Source: Callipepla californica brunnescens
Lineage: Eukaryota > Chordata > Aves > Galliformes > Odontophoridae
Length of the DNA: 64,000 nucleotides
Assembly: GCA_023055505.1 (NCBI GenBank)
Contig: JALIRH010000007.1
Location: forward strand, 28,873,720 to 28,937,719
Direction of reading: 5' to 3'
Part shown: positions 1 through 12,900 of the stretch, one piece after another
How the letters are laid out: the number at the start of each line of letters is the position of its first letter
Position numbering within the stretch: position 1 is the stretch's first letter
Translations under genes and position numbers: made by a program
Notes under the pieces: generated by a model
The model's input: the letters and a program-made list of their open reading frames with translations, nothing else
Told to the model about the DNA's origin: nothing
Database searches by the model: none

Positions 1-694
1 TGTTCCAGTGTGTCACTACCCTCTGAGTGAAAAAAAAATGCATTACCTATCTTCTGTTTGGCTTATTTATCATGTGTTTTGCTGTTTCATTGCTATGGAG
101 CTGATGTTGACTTTCTTGCATCAGAATATTGTATAGCAATTTTCTCTCTCATAGGTTTTTATGGGTCATTTAGCAACACTTGTTTTGTAACCAAATGGAG
201 CTGCAGGCATGAAGAAGCAGCCCCAATTTTAGTTTCATTTGGAGAGTGACAGATGCTCCTCAGTTAGCCTCTCCAAACATGAAAGCAGCAGCTAGGAAGG
301 AAAAAATCCTGTTTTAATAATCTTCAGTCCTATGGTCAATAATGTTCAACTCCTTTGTGAGACACCTGATTTACATTTGAAACTTGAGATTGCGGCTGTG
401 AAAAAAAAGGTAAGGGGAAGGAAAGGGACGGGACAGAAATTTTCTAGAATTAAGCTTCAGTACTACTACTTGCTCCACTTACCCTGTGCCCCCCAGTTGC
501 TCTCTCTGGACATGTAAGCATTTTTAGTTACGATAAAGGAAGAGTACTATTCCTCCTGACATCAATGGCTAGCCAATACGTTCATATTTTTTATTTTTTA
601 GTGTGAAGTCATGCAAAAATGATATATAGGAATCAATTATATTGCATTCTGTCCCATACCACTAATGGCTCATGCCAATCAAATGCAGTTTTAC
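1..694 (-). other. GABRR1 intron 5, partial
   Basis: Intronic sequence downstream of exon 5, continuing off the left edge. No exon, repeat family or other feature is recognised in it. Confidence 0.8.
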
Positions 695-918
695 CTGAGG
701 CTATAAAGTACCTTCCCATCTGGCTGGACCCGTAGCATGACATTGTCAGTGGTGGTGTCATGGATGAAGGAACGCTTGGAGTGGACAAAGAACATGTCAG
801 GAACCCAGATCTTCTTCACCAGCCTGCCATCAAATGTCATGCTTTGGTTGTTGGTGCTGGGGAAGGACAATCTCTCATCTTTCCAGTAGTGCCTCAGATA
901 AAGCGTCATGGTGAAGTC
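695..918 (-). CDS. GABRR1: GABRR1 coding exon 5 (224 nt, ligand-binding domain)
   Basis: Encodes [19 protein letters not shown] through [11 protein letters not shown] plus two bases of an Arg codon. It carries the loop-forming motif [14 protein letters not shown] of the extracellular agonist-binding face. The acceptor is TTGTTGCAG| and the donor is CTCAG|GTAAAAC. Same length as GABRR2 exon 4. The next exon, with the Cys-loop, is beyond the left edge; I found nothing resembling it in 1-690. Confidence 0.95.
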
Positions 919-3900
919 CTGCAACAAAAAGGTTTGCGTCACAATCTATGCCTTATCGGCATAGCAAGGATTTCTTCTCTCTAGTACAAATTGCACCTTA
1001 TAAAGTTCATAAGAGCACATCCATTCTCTACGACACAGAGAACTGAGTTAATGTGTTCAGAAATCACAGACTATTCATCCAGAAGCAAATTTACCTTTGA
1101 AATTCAGACCCTTGCATTTTGGTGTCTTGAGTCACTCCAGGGACTGAAAGGCAGATACACTGAGGCAGCTGTCAGCAATGAGCACTACCAACAATTTAAC
1201 CCCTCATCCCTTATGATGTTGCATTTCTGGAGCTGAGAACAACTGCTACAGCAGCTGCTACAGCAATTTTCTTGTCCTGGACAGCTAGAGAAATGGTTTC
1301 CACCTTACCAATTATATGGTAGGATAAGAAGGACAGAGACTCAGTAATGAACGAAATCAGCCTGTGCAGAGTGCCAGAACCAGTTCCACACACTTCTGAA
1401 ACATTACTTTAACACCAACATGAAGGTTAGGAATGGACTCACAGTGACTTCCACTGGTGCCCAGCACACAGTAGGAGTGACAACTGATATTGAGCCAAAA
1501 ATGGGCCCTGAAGAAACATCTATCCTCTGAAAACTCTAGCCTTCTTGTGACTACACACTATGTAGTGAGCTGAGTAACTCACTGAAAGGGTTGATCTTTC
1601 CTCTGAAGTGAGGGGACAATGAAATATTGGGTATTTCTGTTCTCATGGTACTGCTGCCACATGACATCTCACTAGAGATTCTGGCTAGGATCAGTCTCTC
1701 TCCTGACCACTTCAGAGCGTGGCCAAAGTGCAATCTTGTCAGCAATATATCAAAGCACCCTAAACCTAACACAGTAATTGGTCTCCTCAGAGCTGTTAAG
1801 TGCTACCACTTCTTAAGGAGAATGTAAAAGCTCAAATCCTTTGAGGCAGTTTTGGCAGTGTTCACTTTGTCTTTCTTAGAGAAAAGAAAATGTCAGATTA
1901 ACTTCTATTTACTTCAGGACATTTAAAGGGATGAAACAGTGAGGTCAGTAGAAGTAATTGCCAGCAGATTCACTTCAAACAAAATACCCAGGAGACCGAA
2001 GTCTCCATCCAAGGAGGAATTCAAACCCAGAAGCCAGAGCCCCAAGTAGCCTGCTCTATTTCATCCTGCTCCCAGAAGGGGTTTGGACTATGTGGTTTCC
2101 AGCAGTCCCGTCCAGCCTCAGCTCTTCCGTGACACTTACCATATCCACCTCAGAAATGCTGTCCAGACTTTCAACTTGGACATCCACTCCTACAGGAATT
2201 GCCGGACCTAAAAAAAAGAAAAAAACTTGAGGAATTATAAGCCTGGTGGGATAAAGTTTCCACATCTTACAAATTAAATAAAATGTTTGGTCCAGAATAG
2301 AAACAACAGTAAAGTAATTGAAGGTAGAAACAACTGGAATTCATAACAAAAGCGTCCTAATAATAATCTTAATTGCCGTGAGAATGACCTAATACTTTCT
2401 CCTTTTATTGTTACACTCCACATCCCTTCAAAATTACTTAAAAGTAAAGTCTCCAGTGCTTGATGCTCATCAGACAGAAGCCAGCAGAGCTCCTGTGTGC
2501 ACAGAGAGTAGCAATGGCTCAGCTAAGGGGATGTGAGAGTTTTACTCCAGATTTTCCCTCACTTTCTCTGCCCACCTCTCAGGCTAATAGCTGAGAACTG
2601 CTCTGTGTATTTGGCTCTCACACCACTGCTGCTTGGCTGTGGAGAGGACAGAGTGTTGGGTAGGACTACGGCACAGGACACAGGTATGTGCCATGAAACT
2701 GAGGGCTCCTGAGGTCTGACTGTCACATCCCATAACTGGGATTTGGATTTTTTTTCTGCCCTCCAGACTTCAACTAGCCTCTCACATACCTCTGGCAATT
2801 ACAGTGCAGGCGATCTGTGAAGATAAATAACGCTCACATTAGTGGGATGCTATGAAACTGAAACCTTTTTAAATTAATTGAACACGCTGGTATTTGGTAT
2901 ATTGAGCATTTAGCAATAAAACCTACTTTCATGAGAGTATATAATGGTATCCTGGATTTGAATGACCATCTGTCAGCCAGAAAGGGTAGATAAATTTCAT
3001 CATTCTCTAATCCACAGGCTGAAAGAAAGCATGTTCCTCTTCATCCTGCTCCCTTAAAGCTTTGTGGCTGTACTGTACAGCAACCAAAACTGTGAGCAAG
3101 CATTAGCACGCAGCAGTCAAAACATTTTCTTTGGTGTTAAAAGTGAAACAGCCAAGTCAGCAAGCATGGTTTGTGATTTGATTACATGCACAAATTGCCG
3201 TAGTAAGCTGCATCTGTAGAACTCCCCCATCATCCAGGAATACATGCAAAGTGTATTTGGAGATATCATCAGAAGAAGGCATCACTGATTATCAGGAATA
3301 TTACACTGCCTTTAATCATATCTCCATGACTTCAACCAAGCTGTTTGTTCTTCTAAGGAAGAAGGCCATTTCACTGCACAACTATCCCCCCAGACATGCT
3401 GTGAATTTACAACAAAAACAAATGAGAGAAAGAGAAGCCTCTGCTTGTCAGTCTGCTTGTTGGCCCAACCAAACGGTACAGTAAAACGAAGTGACGGTGC
3501 AAAATAGAAACAGTTACAAATGTGTAGATTGTGTACCTCCAAAGCCTGGTCTCATGCTGAAGTCATGGTCATCTATTCGCAGCAGCTGTTCTGACTTTGT
3601 CAGTGGAGATTTGGTGATGTCAGGGCTTCGCTTTAGGATTGGACTACTGGAAGAGAAAAAACACAGCTATGAGTCCTGCACAGTACCTGTGAGAGATACT
3701 GACCCACTTCACTCTAGTCTGAAAACCAGAACCAACTCATGTTAACCTCCCCATTAAGCCATAGCCCTGTGAACATTAGCAGTGCTTGGCAAAATGACCC
3801 CCATGCTCACTAAGGAGCACTTAAGCATCTGTGATCATTCTGACACAATGAGAAACATTTGTTTTGTGAGTTTTTGTCTTTGTAAAGTTATCTGTGCTTA

Positions 3901-6900
3901 TGACACAGTTTGAATCATCCAAATATATGTCCTAGAAAAATTACATGCATGGGTAAGTAAGGAAACGGAAATTAGGGACAAGTCTTCCGACACTGATTTC
4001 TGACAGGACATGAGGCCAGGAATTAGGGAAACAATATGTGAAATAAGCTACTGGCTGTTGCCCAGGAACAAAATGGAGACAAGCTGGGAACCAGGCCAGG
4101 AGGCAGGCCATCCCGTAACTGGGGATAAACTTGATTAGCTCCTGCTCCAGTTTTCTAACAGAGACAAAAAGGAGCATTAAAGACTAGAGATTCTGAGATG
4201 GTCCCTGCAGAAGTTGTTGGAGGCGCAGAGGATGCTCTGCTCCTCTTCCAGATTCATCTCTGAGGGTGAAAAGCACTATTTGACTCCCCAGCACCTTGGC
4301 CAGGACAGGAGTTGCAGCAGATCTTCTCAGCTACGCCATGCTAGTGAAGTCTTGCTGCACTCTGAGCAGCCATATGACAGCTGTTAGGGCAGCAGGAGAG
4401 CTCAAAACAGGAGAGAAGATTTTGATGTTTCTTCATCTGTAAGAAGATGATATGCTCCAAGAGGCATTTATTTTACTAGGCAGAAAACAAGTCCACAGTA
4501 GATCAAAGAGACACAGAACAACAAAGAAACTTGACAGGGAATATTTCCTTGTGATAAAACTCTTCCTAAATTAGATTGCTTTACCATGCTGTGCTTCTCA
4601 GAGGCCCACAGTCAGCTGTACCACAAGATATTAACACAACAATCTCCTAAGAGTCTGAACTGCAGAATATCTTTAAAATATGCTCACTCTCAATAATTTC
4701 TAGGGGTGACAAGTAGCCTACACCTATTGGCAAATTCTCCAAGATGCTACTTATCCCTAAGGACACTTTAAAATGTGGGCCTTGCTTCTGCTTTAAATTT
4801 CTTCCATTCAACCTCTTCCCACCGCACACTGCTCCTATAAGGAAAGTGACTACTTGAATACGAAGCCTACAAGCCAAAATAATTTCTAATCTCTCTGTTA
4901 ACAGTGATTATACTATATTTTTCCTGCTTTAACAAAAAGCCCATTTCCCAAATATTGAATTGTTCCTACACGTAATGCCATAAGACAGAAAAACAAAGCA
5001 ACGATAACAGGATAGCCAAATCCCGGGCTGCAGCAAATGAAGATAAGCAATGGATAGAAAAACAAAGGGAAAACATCTGCTTACCCTTAGAAGGCCTCAG
5101 CTAGGCAAGGATCACCAGCAAGACACCCTTACCTCCATTGCTGACCCTCAAACGAGGTCTGGGATGGATCCTGGCTCCACCCCTCTGGTCACTCAGGTGT
5201 ATTGCTTTCACCTGAGCTCCCCTGGGTTGGCTCTGCCTTCCTACCAGGTCCTCTATTACTAATTCAGGCTGTGACTTATCATTTCTACTACACCATAGCT
5301 CTTCCTATTTGTCAGCATCCAGAAAGAAGTAGGTAAACAAAAGGAATAAAGTAGCAGGCATAGGGTACAAGAAAATAACACAGAAGTGTATAATATTGAA
5401 AGGTTTGCCTAGGAACCTCAGTTGTCAGGCAACAACACAGGAAAAAAGGCATTAGCTGGGTATCAGACAAGAGGTTGTAATGCTGAGCTGTGGAAAGACC
5501 AGTGAGACTGCAAATATGCATTAGGGAAGGTTTATACCCAACTGAGACAGGGGAGTGTTATTACCAGGTTGCTAGCAAAGCTTCAGACATTTGCGAGCAG
5601 TCTTGGTCACTGATGACCAGAACAGGACTTTCTCCCTGATATGGACGGTGGAAAGGGTGTGCAGTGTGATGGAGAGCTGTGGAGATTGGCTCCACAGGAA
5701 GGGAAGGTACAGGGCTCTGTAGGTGAGTCAGCAGAGAGTGAAAGGGACCAACAAAACTGCCATGTCAGCTATGAACAAATGGTACAGAGTGGTTAGGATC
5801 AAATTAGGGGCAGAGTTAATGTCTCTAATTTGATCCTAACCACTCTGTACCATTTGTTCATAGCTGACATGGCAGTTTTGTCTCTAACTAAGGCTCTGCT
5901 TATCTAAAGGCAGGGCTGGAGAGGATGTTTCTCTTGTCTGTAGCAGGGAGATGGTCCTTTTAGTTACTAGGGGTGAGATCTAGTCACTGCAAAGTCCCCC
6001 TCCATCCTAGGTTTTTAGGGACTGCACGCTGGTCCCCTCACTTCACACAAGGTGGTAAGCATGTTCCCTTGCTCCTTTCTTTTGCATGTACTTACATGTG
6101 ATATGTTTTGTGGGATTATTCATTCTGAAGTTCAGCCCTCATGCCTTGGGACTTCACACCTGGTGACCATGCCTTTACTGACATGCATTTGGCATGTTTC
6201 CTCAATAGGGTATGGCCTACATTATTTGAGATGATTGACCAATCCTACAATTACTTGCCTCTCCACTAAGCTTTATATTTTTTGTAAGCTTCACTAGCAA
6301 TTGTTTGATGGGTTTCATCATCCTGTTACTCAAAACACTGAATAACAGCACATTATATTTCTTCACATTTCTATTTTAAGCAACTTGCTCAGAAGAAGTC
6401 TTCCATATAAAATGAGATTCTGAGGCACCAGCTCCCCAGTTTTTTATCTATTTATTATGGATATGTAATTCATTTGCACGATGCTACTGTCTACTGCTAA
6501 GGTTTAGTTGTATCTCCTGAGTGTACATCCAATACTTCATGGATGCCTGACTCCATCATGTAACCATTCTGACCTTTGTCACATTTGGCAGCTTCCTAAA
6601 ACAGTTTCATTTGAAATATAAGGAGGTTATTTTTTAGAACTACACTTCTAAACTTCATAGAGATTTCTTTTGTTAAGTTTCCTTCTATATTTGCAGGAAT
6701 GGCATTACTGGGGGGGCTTTTTGCATTCTCAATTTTTATTCTTATTTTTTATAGTTATAGGGGGTTTTATTTTTCCTGCTACTGAACTCAACTTCTCAGT
6801 TTCGAACTATGCCTGTGATACCAGGAATCACTTTTGCTCATCTTAGTTTTTTGGCCGTGTCCTTATTACAGTGGCTCATTTAAAAAACTTGAAAATTCCA

Positions 6901-9900
6901 ATGTATGTACGAAGCCAGAAAAGTATGTAAGATAAATACGAAGTGGAAAAAGTATTTTAGCATTGAGTTGTGATTTTTTTTCACAAAAGATGTAAGAAGA
7001 TATGAACGGTTTTATTCATTTTAGATGAAGTTGTTAGAACAACGGTTTTTATTTTGTTTTAGATGAAAGAATGAGGATTTAATTTTGTTATTGTTGTTGG
7101 GTTTTTTTCCCTTCAGTTTCTATTTTCCCTTCAAATTTTCTGTTTTCAACTAGGTGAAGAGGGACAGATACACAATCAGAATCGAAAGGTGGAAGCACTT
7201 TTGTTCCACCAGAAACATGCAGAAAGTATGTTTAAACTTAAAGACTTCTCCTCTTGGGAGATTAATGCTATAAAATGTAGATTTTTTTTGTTCCAACTCA
7301 ATTATTTGGTTTAGTTTTGTTTTTATACTCTTTACTAAACTACAGAAAGTCAAGATATCTTTCAAGTAGAACGGTTGGGTTTGTTGTGATTCTGCTAGAT
7401 CCGTTTAAAACGAAGATGGAGGAAGGTTGGAGGACGTTTTATGCATGAAGTGAGGGAACAGAGGAAGTTCCTTGGGGTCTGAGCTCTGAGGCTCTGGGAG
7501 CATTTTCAGGGCATGTTGCTCTTCTGCTCCAACTGCTCTGGCTGAGCAGCTCTGAATTGTCAGATGTCTGACTATGGCTGTGCTCTGTGCCATGCTGGGC
7601 AGGTGCTGGTGGCCGCAGTAGTGACCCTGAGTGGAGAGGATTATACCTGACCTAAATACCGCCCATCACCAGACAACAAATCATGCAGCACTGCTGTGTG
7701 AAGACAAGTGGCCATGCAAAATGGCCATAGTATCTAACCATGGTTCTTCAAGGGGAGTTTGGCTTCCTTCAGACCTTGTTGAACCCTGTTAATGACATGA
7801 ATCCTATTCAGGACATTTGTGCTAGACTGTTGTTAAAGGCTTTGGACAGTTTTTCTCCCCCTGCTTTGCTTGCCCCATCATAGGAGGCCTGAGGTGGTGG
7901 CTGGGACTTCACCTACCTGCCCTGCTTGTGCGCCTCGCCGTGTGCTTCTCGCCTCTGCCGCTGGGGCCGGCTGCAGGGAAACAAGAAAAGGAAGAGCTGA
8001 AACAGTCTATCACAAGGAGCCACAGCTCCCACCACACAGTTTGACAATGCTAGGAGGAAAACATGCTTGGGAGGGAAAAACAGAAATCCTGCGGCGTTGC
8101 CTTTTGTAGCACTGGAGAATGGCTCTTACTTGTTTTTACCTTTTTATTGAAGGTTGGTAAAAAGGGCTGCTCTCCTCACAGCCCTTTTGCTGTCTGAGGA
8201 ATCACAGAATCATTATGGTTAGAAAGACCAATAAGGCACCAAAGAGTAGGAAAAAGTGAGCATAAGCAGTTCTTTTTAGACATTGCTTCTATTCCACTAA
8301 GATAATTGAATATTTTAATGAGAAGAAAACCTCTGTAAAGTACTACATGAGAAAAAAAAAAGAAGAAAATTTAGAATTGTATGTTCCTGTTTTCGTATTG
8401 TTTCGCAACTGGCTCTCAGGAGTGTCCCTCTTCCCCTCTAGTGCTGGGATAATATTTTATTTTATCATTAGAGCAAAGAATGTTTTAACTATAAAATTGC
8501 TAGCTTGAGTAAGAATAACTTTTTTAACATTTAACTCTTTCAGCTCATTTTTAATTAAAAGTTTAAAAATTAGCTTATCTCTGGAATAGGCACTAGTTCT
8601 ACTCAACTCTACTAATGAGACTTTTTGCCCATTAACATGAATTTCATATTCCAGTCTTGAGACTGGCAAAGGAAAAACCTCATTTCTGTCTCTATCCGAG
8701 TGAATGGTGGCCAAATGTCAGGCTTTGTGGGCTGGTTTTATCCTAGGCTGGGAACTCTGAAAATGAATGACATTGTAACAGCAGCAATAGGAATTTTCCT
8801 ACAGAACTGTAGACAATCTCCATGTGGCCCATGGATGGTGGTGGGCACAGGACCTCAGCTTACCCTGAAATGAAGCATTTGCCAAGTGAGATTGGTTTCT
8901 TGGTGTAATCTGTTGTGTTCTGTAGAAGAGGGCTGGAAATAAATCCACATGCAGACTCTTCTGCTGGGGCAGTACTGCACCACTGTTGCAAGAAGCAGTC
9001 TCTTTGGTGCTTGGACCCAGACATGATGCAGCAAATTGCATCTGAGAATGCAAGATGAGCTTTCCAGAGACTTCTGCCTTCTTGATATGTCCTTGGACTG
9101 CTACTGATGTGTCTTACTGCTGCACACTTCCTTTTTGCTGGCCATAAGGAAGTAATATCACTTGTTTTGAGCATAAGCAGATTTTGGCAAAGAGCTGACC
9201 TACTTACATGACTTATATGCCTAGTAAACTCTTGGCTGATTGGTTGTAATGCTGGTATTCAAACAGGGGTCAAGTAAGTCATCTTCCTCCTTTTTCTTCA
9301 TTCCTCATTGTTGAGCTGATCTAGTGTTTCACATTGCCTCTGATCCTGTCCTGGCTGCTGAGAAAGCTTTCAAGGAGTGGCCAAATCCTCCCTATCTTCT
9401 GCACCTGGAAAACTAATGTAGTTACCCTTCCAAGTGATTCTCCACTGACCCTATACTAGGCTTTACTTCTGCACTAAAACCAGCATAGAAAGCTCACCAT
9501 GCTCCAGATGCTGTGGACACTGTGTTCATTTCTGCTTTGGTTCAGTTTCTTCACTTCTTAACACCAACCTCATTCCATTTTCCTTGTCACAGCTCTGGGC
9601 AGCCTGTGTCAGCACCTCACCACCCTATGAGCAAAAAATTTATTCCTAACATCTGACCTAAATCTACTCTCTTTTTGTCTAAACTTCTTCCCCCTTGTTC
9701 TATCAGAATAACGAACAACTTTTATTTATTTATTCATTTATTTATTTCAGTGCCAATATTTAACTCCTAACAGCTACAGTGCCAAAAGGAATTTCATGGC
9801 TCTCTTAAAGCTCACAGACACTTTATGAAAAAAAAAAAATACTCATCACTGGATCAGACTGTTTTCATTCACTGTTCTCCACGGTGTTTGTTTTTGGGTT

Positions 9901-12900
9901 TTTTTTGCACTTTTTTTTTTGCTGCTTTCAGGCCCTTGGTGGCACCTGGTGATGAAGCCTCTCCAAAGTCATTATTGTCCCAGCAGGTACCCTCACTGGA
10001 CAAGTAAACCTTAGGACTTCTAGAGAAGAAAATATTCAGCAAAAGAGCTGAATATTTTTTCATATACACAAGGCAAAACTTGGTTACTACTTAAGAAAAA
10101 AAAAAAAAAAGCCTGAGATTTAATATAGCACTTATATTCCCTCCAACAAAGCAAAGAGAATTGCAGAGTTAGGGATGTCCATGTCTGTTTTCAGAAGATG
10201 CAGTCCAAACATAACATCTGATGGACACAGCAAGCATTTCCGAATGCCAGACTTGAAAGCATGTGTGCCAGAGGAGTGCCAGGATCACACTGTGTACCAT
10301 ACCACCCACAATATTTCTCATCATTTAAACAAGGGCTTTTGGAGGCAACCACAAGTTTGAGAGAAGTCGCTACACATCCTAGTATTTTGGTTTAAAATTA
10401 CTTACGCAGGGCAAAATTCTTGTTTTTAAATCTTACTCCCCTTTGCTTGTAATTAATTTGGGTCATGTGTCCTGGATAGTACATTTAAAGATGGTGTAGA
10501 AATATTGCCACTTGCTATTGTGGGTGGTTACATCTTTGAAAAGAAATGAGAGCTGTTTTTTGTATTCAAAGCAGCCCCAGCAGATTGCAGAAATGGTCTG
10601 GTATTTATAAGATGAATGTCAGTAAAAGAGAATACAAAGAACAGTGAAATACAGAAAAATAATTGTACAAATGTGGAGCCCTCAGTACAAGAAAGACAGA
10701 GTTGTTGGAGAGGGTCAAGAGGAGAGTCACAAAGGGGATCAGAGGGCTGGAGTACCTCTTCTACGAAGACAGGCTGAGGGAGCTGGGCTTGTTCAGCTTG
10801 GAGAAAAGAAGTCTGTGGGGTGACCTAATTGCAGACTTTCAGTACCTAAAGGGAGCCTATAAACAGGAGAGGAGTCAACTCTTTGAAAGGGTAGATAACA
10901 GCAGGACAAGGGGAAATGGCTTTAAGTTGAGGGAGGGAAGATTTAGGTTGGATGTCAGGGGGAAGTTCTTTACAATGAGAGTGGTGAGGTGCTGGAATGA
11001 GCTGTCTGGAGAGGTTGTGGATGCCCCGTCCCTAGAGGTGTTCAAGGCCAGACTGGGTCCCTGGGCAGCCTTGTCTAGGGTTAAATGGGGAAGCTGGTGG
11101 CCCTGCCTGTGGCAGGGGAGTTGGAGATTCATGATCTTTGAGGTCCCTTCCAACCCGGGGCATTCTATGATTCTGTGATTACTACTATATACGTCTTAAT
11201 TCCTTATTTACAACAATTGTAAGATTCTGTCTTTGTCAGGGCAATAAGACATCAACAGTTAAGGGATTCATTTGCACTATAAAATAAATACAGGATTGTA
11301 ATAATTCCACTGTTGGGTCAGTGGTAAGTAATATTTATATTTGCACAGGATCAGAGACAGATCTCAAGGACAGGACTATGTCTAGTAAGAAGACTATGGG
11401 CCTTCACCCAGAAGAAAGATAAGTAAGAGTATGCTGAACCAGTGTTAAAATTATCCTTGATATCATAGGAGGAAAGCTGACAACTTCAGTCTTTCTTTGG
11501 AAAAAGCTCTCCAAGTAGAGCCAGCATCTGTGAGGGACTTGTCAGTGGGCTTATGGAAACTCAGGTGTACAGTGTCTTGCTCACCTTTATCTGCAAGTTA
11601 ATCAACTTGTTGAGAACTCCAGTATATTTATAGGGCATAACATCCTTCAAGAAAAGTAAATTGACCCTCACTCTTCTTCAGTTTGTACTGTATTTACCTC
11701 CTGTCTATTACTGCTGTTTTTTATTGTATTTGTAGGTAATCTGTCCAGTGGAGAAATACATAACTTCTCAGATTCCACTTGGAGCTCTTTTTCCAGAGAC
11801 TGGCATGTGAATGACATGTGAATGACTACAAAAAGAAAGAAAGAAAAAAAAAACACAAGGAATAATGGAGAGTTTTTACTATGAAGAAAGGTTGTCATTA
11901 CAGTCTTCTGGGAATCTATGGTCAGATCCATGCTATTCAACAAACGGAATAAAATTCAATAAATCGAATAAATTCATGGGAAGGTTTCCTGACAGCCTGA
12001 GCAAGGCTCTCCAAATGGAGAGGAATGCAACAGACAAACGAACTTTATAACATCAGGGTGACATGGTGAAGGTGAACAGGAATTTTTTGCTCAAAGCTTT
12101 AGAGAACACATATCAAGCAGAAATTAGAAAGGAAGTACAGGAACACAGCATGTCACTGTGAAGTTCACTCTCACTGAAAGCTGAAGGTGCTAAAAATGCA
12201 AGTGAGTTTGAAATGTGGCTGTGCATTTATAGAAAAAGGACCAGAAGGATCATTTCAGGTGTGACTCCAACATTGGAATCAGAATATCAAGCAATTTATA
12301 TGTAGCCAGGAAGGATGAAACTGCCTTGCAGTATCTCTGGGTTGGTTTGGTGTTTTTGTTTTTTGTTTTGTCTTATGCTCTGCCACAAATATGTCTTTAG
12401 AATCTATTCCGTCTCCTTACACCAGCTTATAAAACACACTGAGGTAATGGTAGGCTAGAGGAACATATGAAGCTACTGATCCTGAGCACATTATGTGGCA
12501 GTGATGCTGGTTGGAGATTTTGTCATCGGTGGCTTAGTAAAGTGGCACAACATATGTCCATCAATGTAGCTACAGAAATATCAGTAGAGACAATTTTGGA
12601 ACACAAATCACCTGAATAGACAGGAAGCTATGTCAAGTGTAGACCAAAAAGAAGCTCTAGAAAGGATGAAAGGACGTGGTTGATAAAGATGAGAGTAGAA
12701 AATACAATTTTCAGAGAAGCATCATTTGCACTGATAAGCAGAGAGAGGGCTCCTTCAGCTGGGTTTTGAGAAAAACATACAAAACTCGCAAGAAAAAATG
12801 CCTGTTGGGATTGAAGTTATTTAAAGAGCAACAAGTATGGAAAGGAAAAACTAGAGAAATAGCAAAGAAAAAATGAAGATAAAGAAAACATACAGTAAAT

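Noticed and set aside
760..984. Plus-strand frames overlapping GABRR exons (also 43708-43932)
   Set aside because: Mirror frames of the conserved 224-nt exons; their mutual similarity comes from paralogous exons on the other strand.
10029..10058. 12-bp hairpin considered as a terminator or RNA element
   Set aside because: Too short and isolated; such AT-rich hairpins arise by chance and vertebrate Pol II genes do not use them as terminators.
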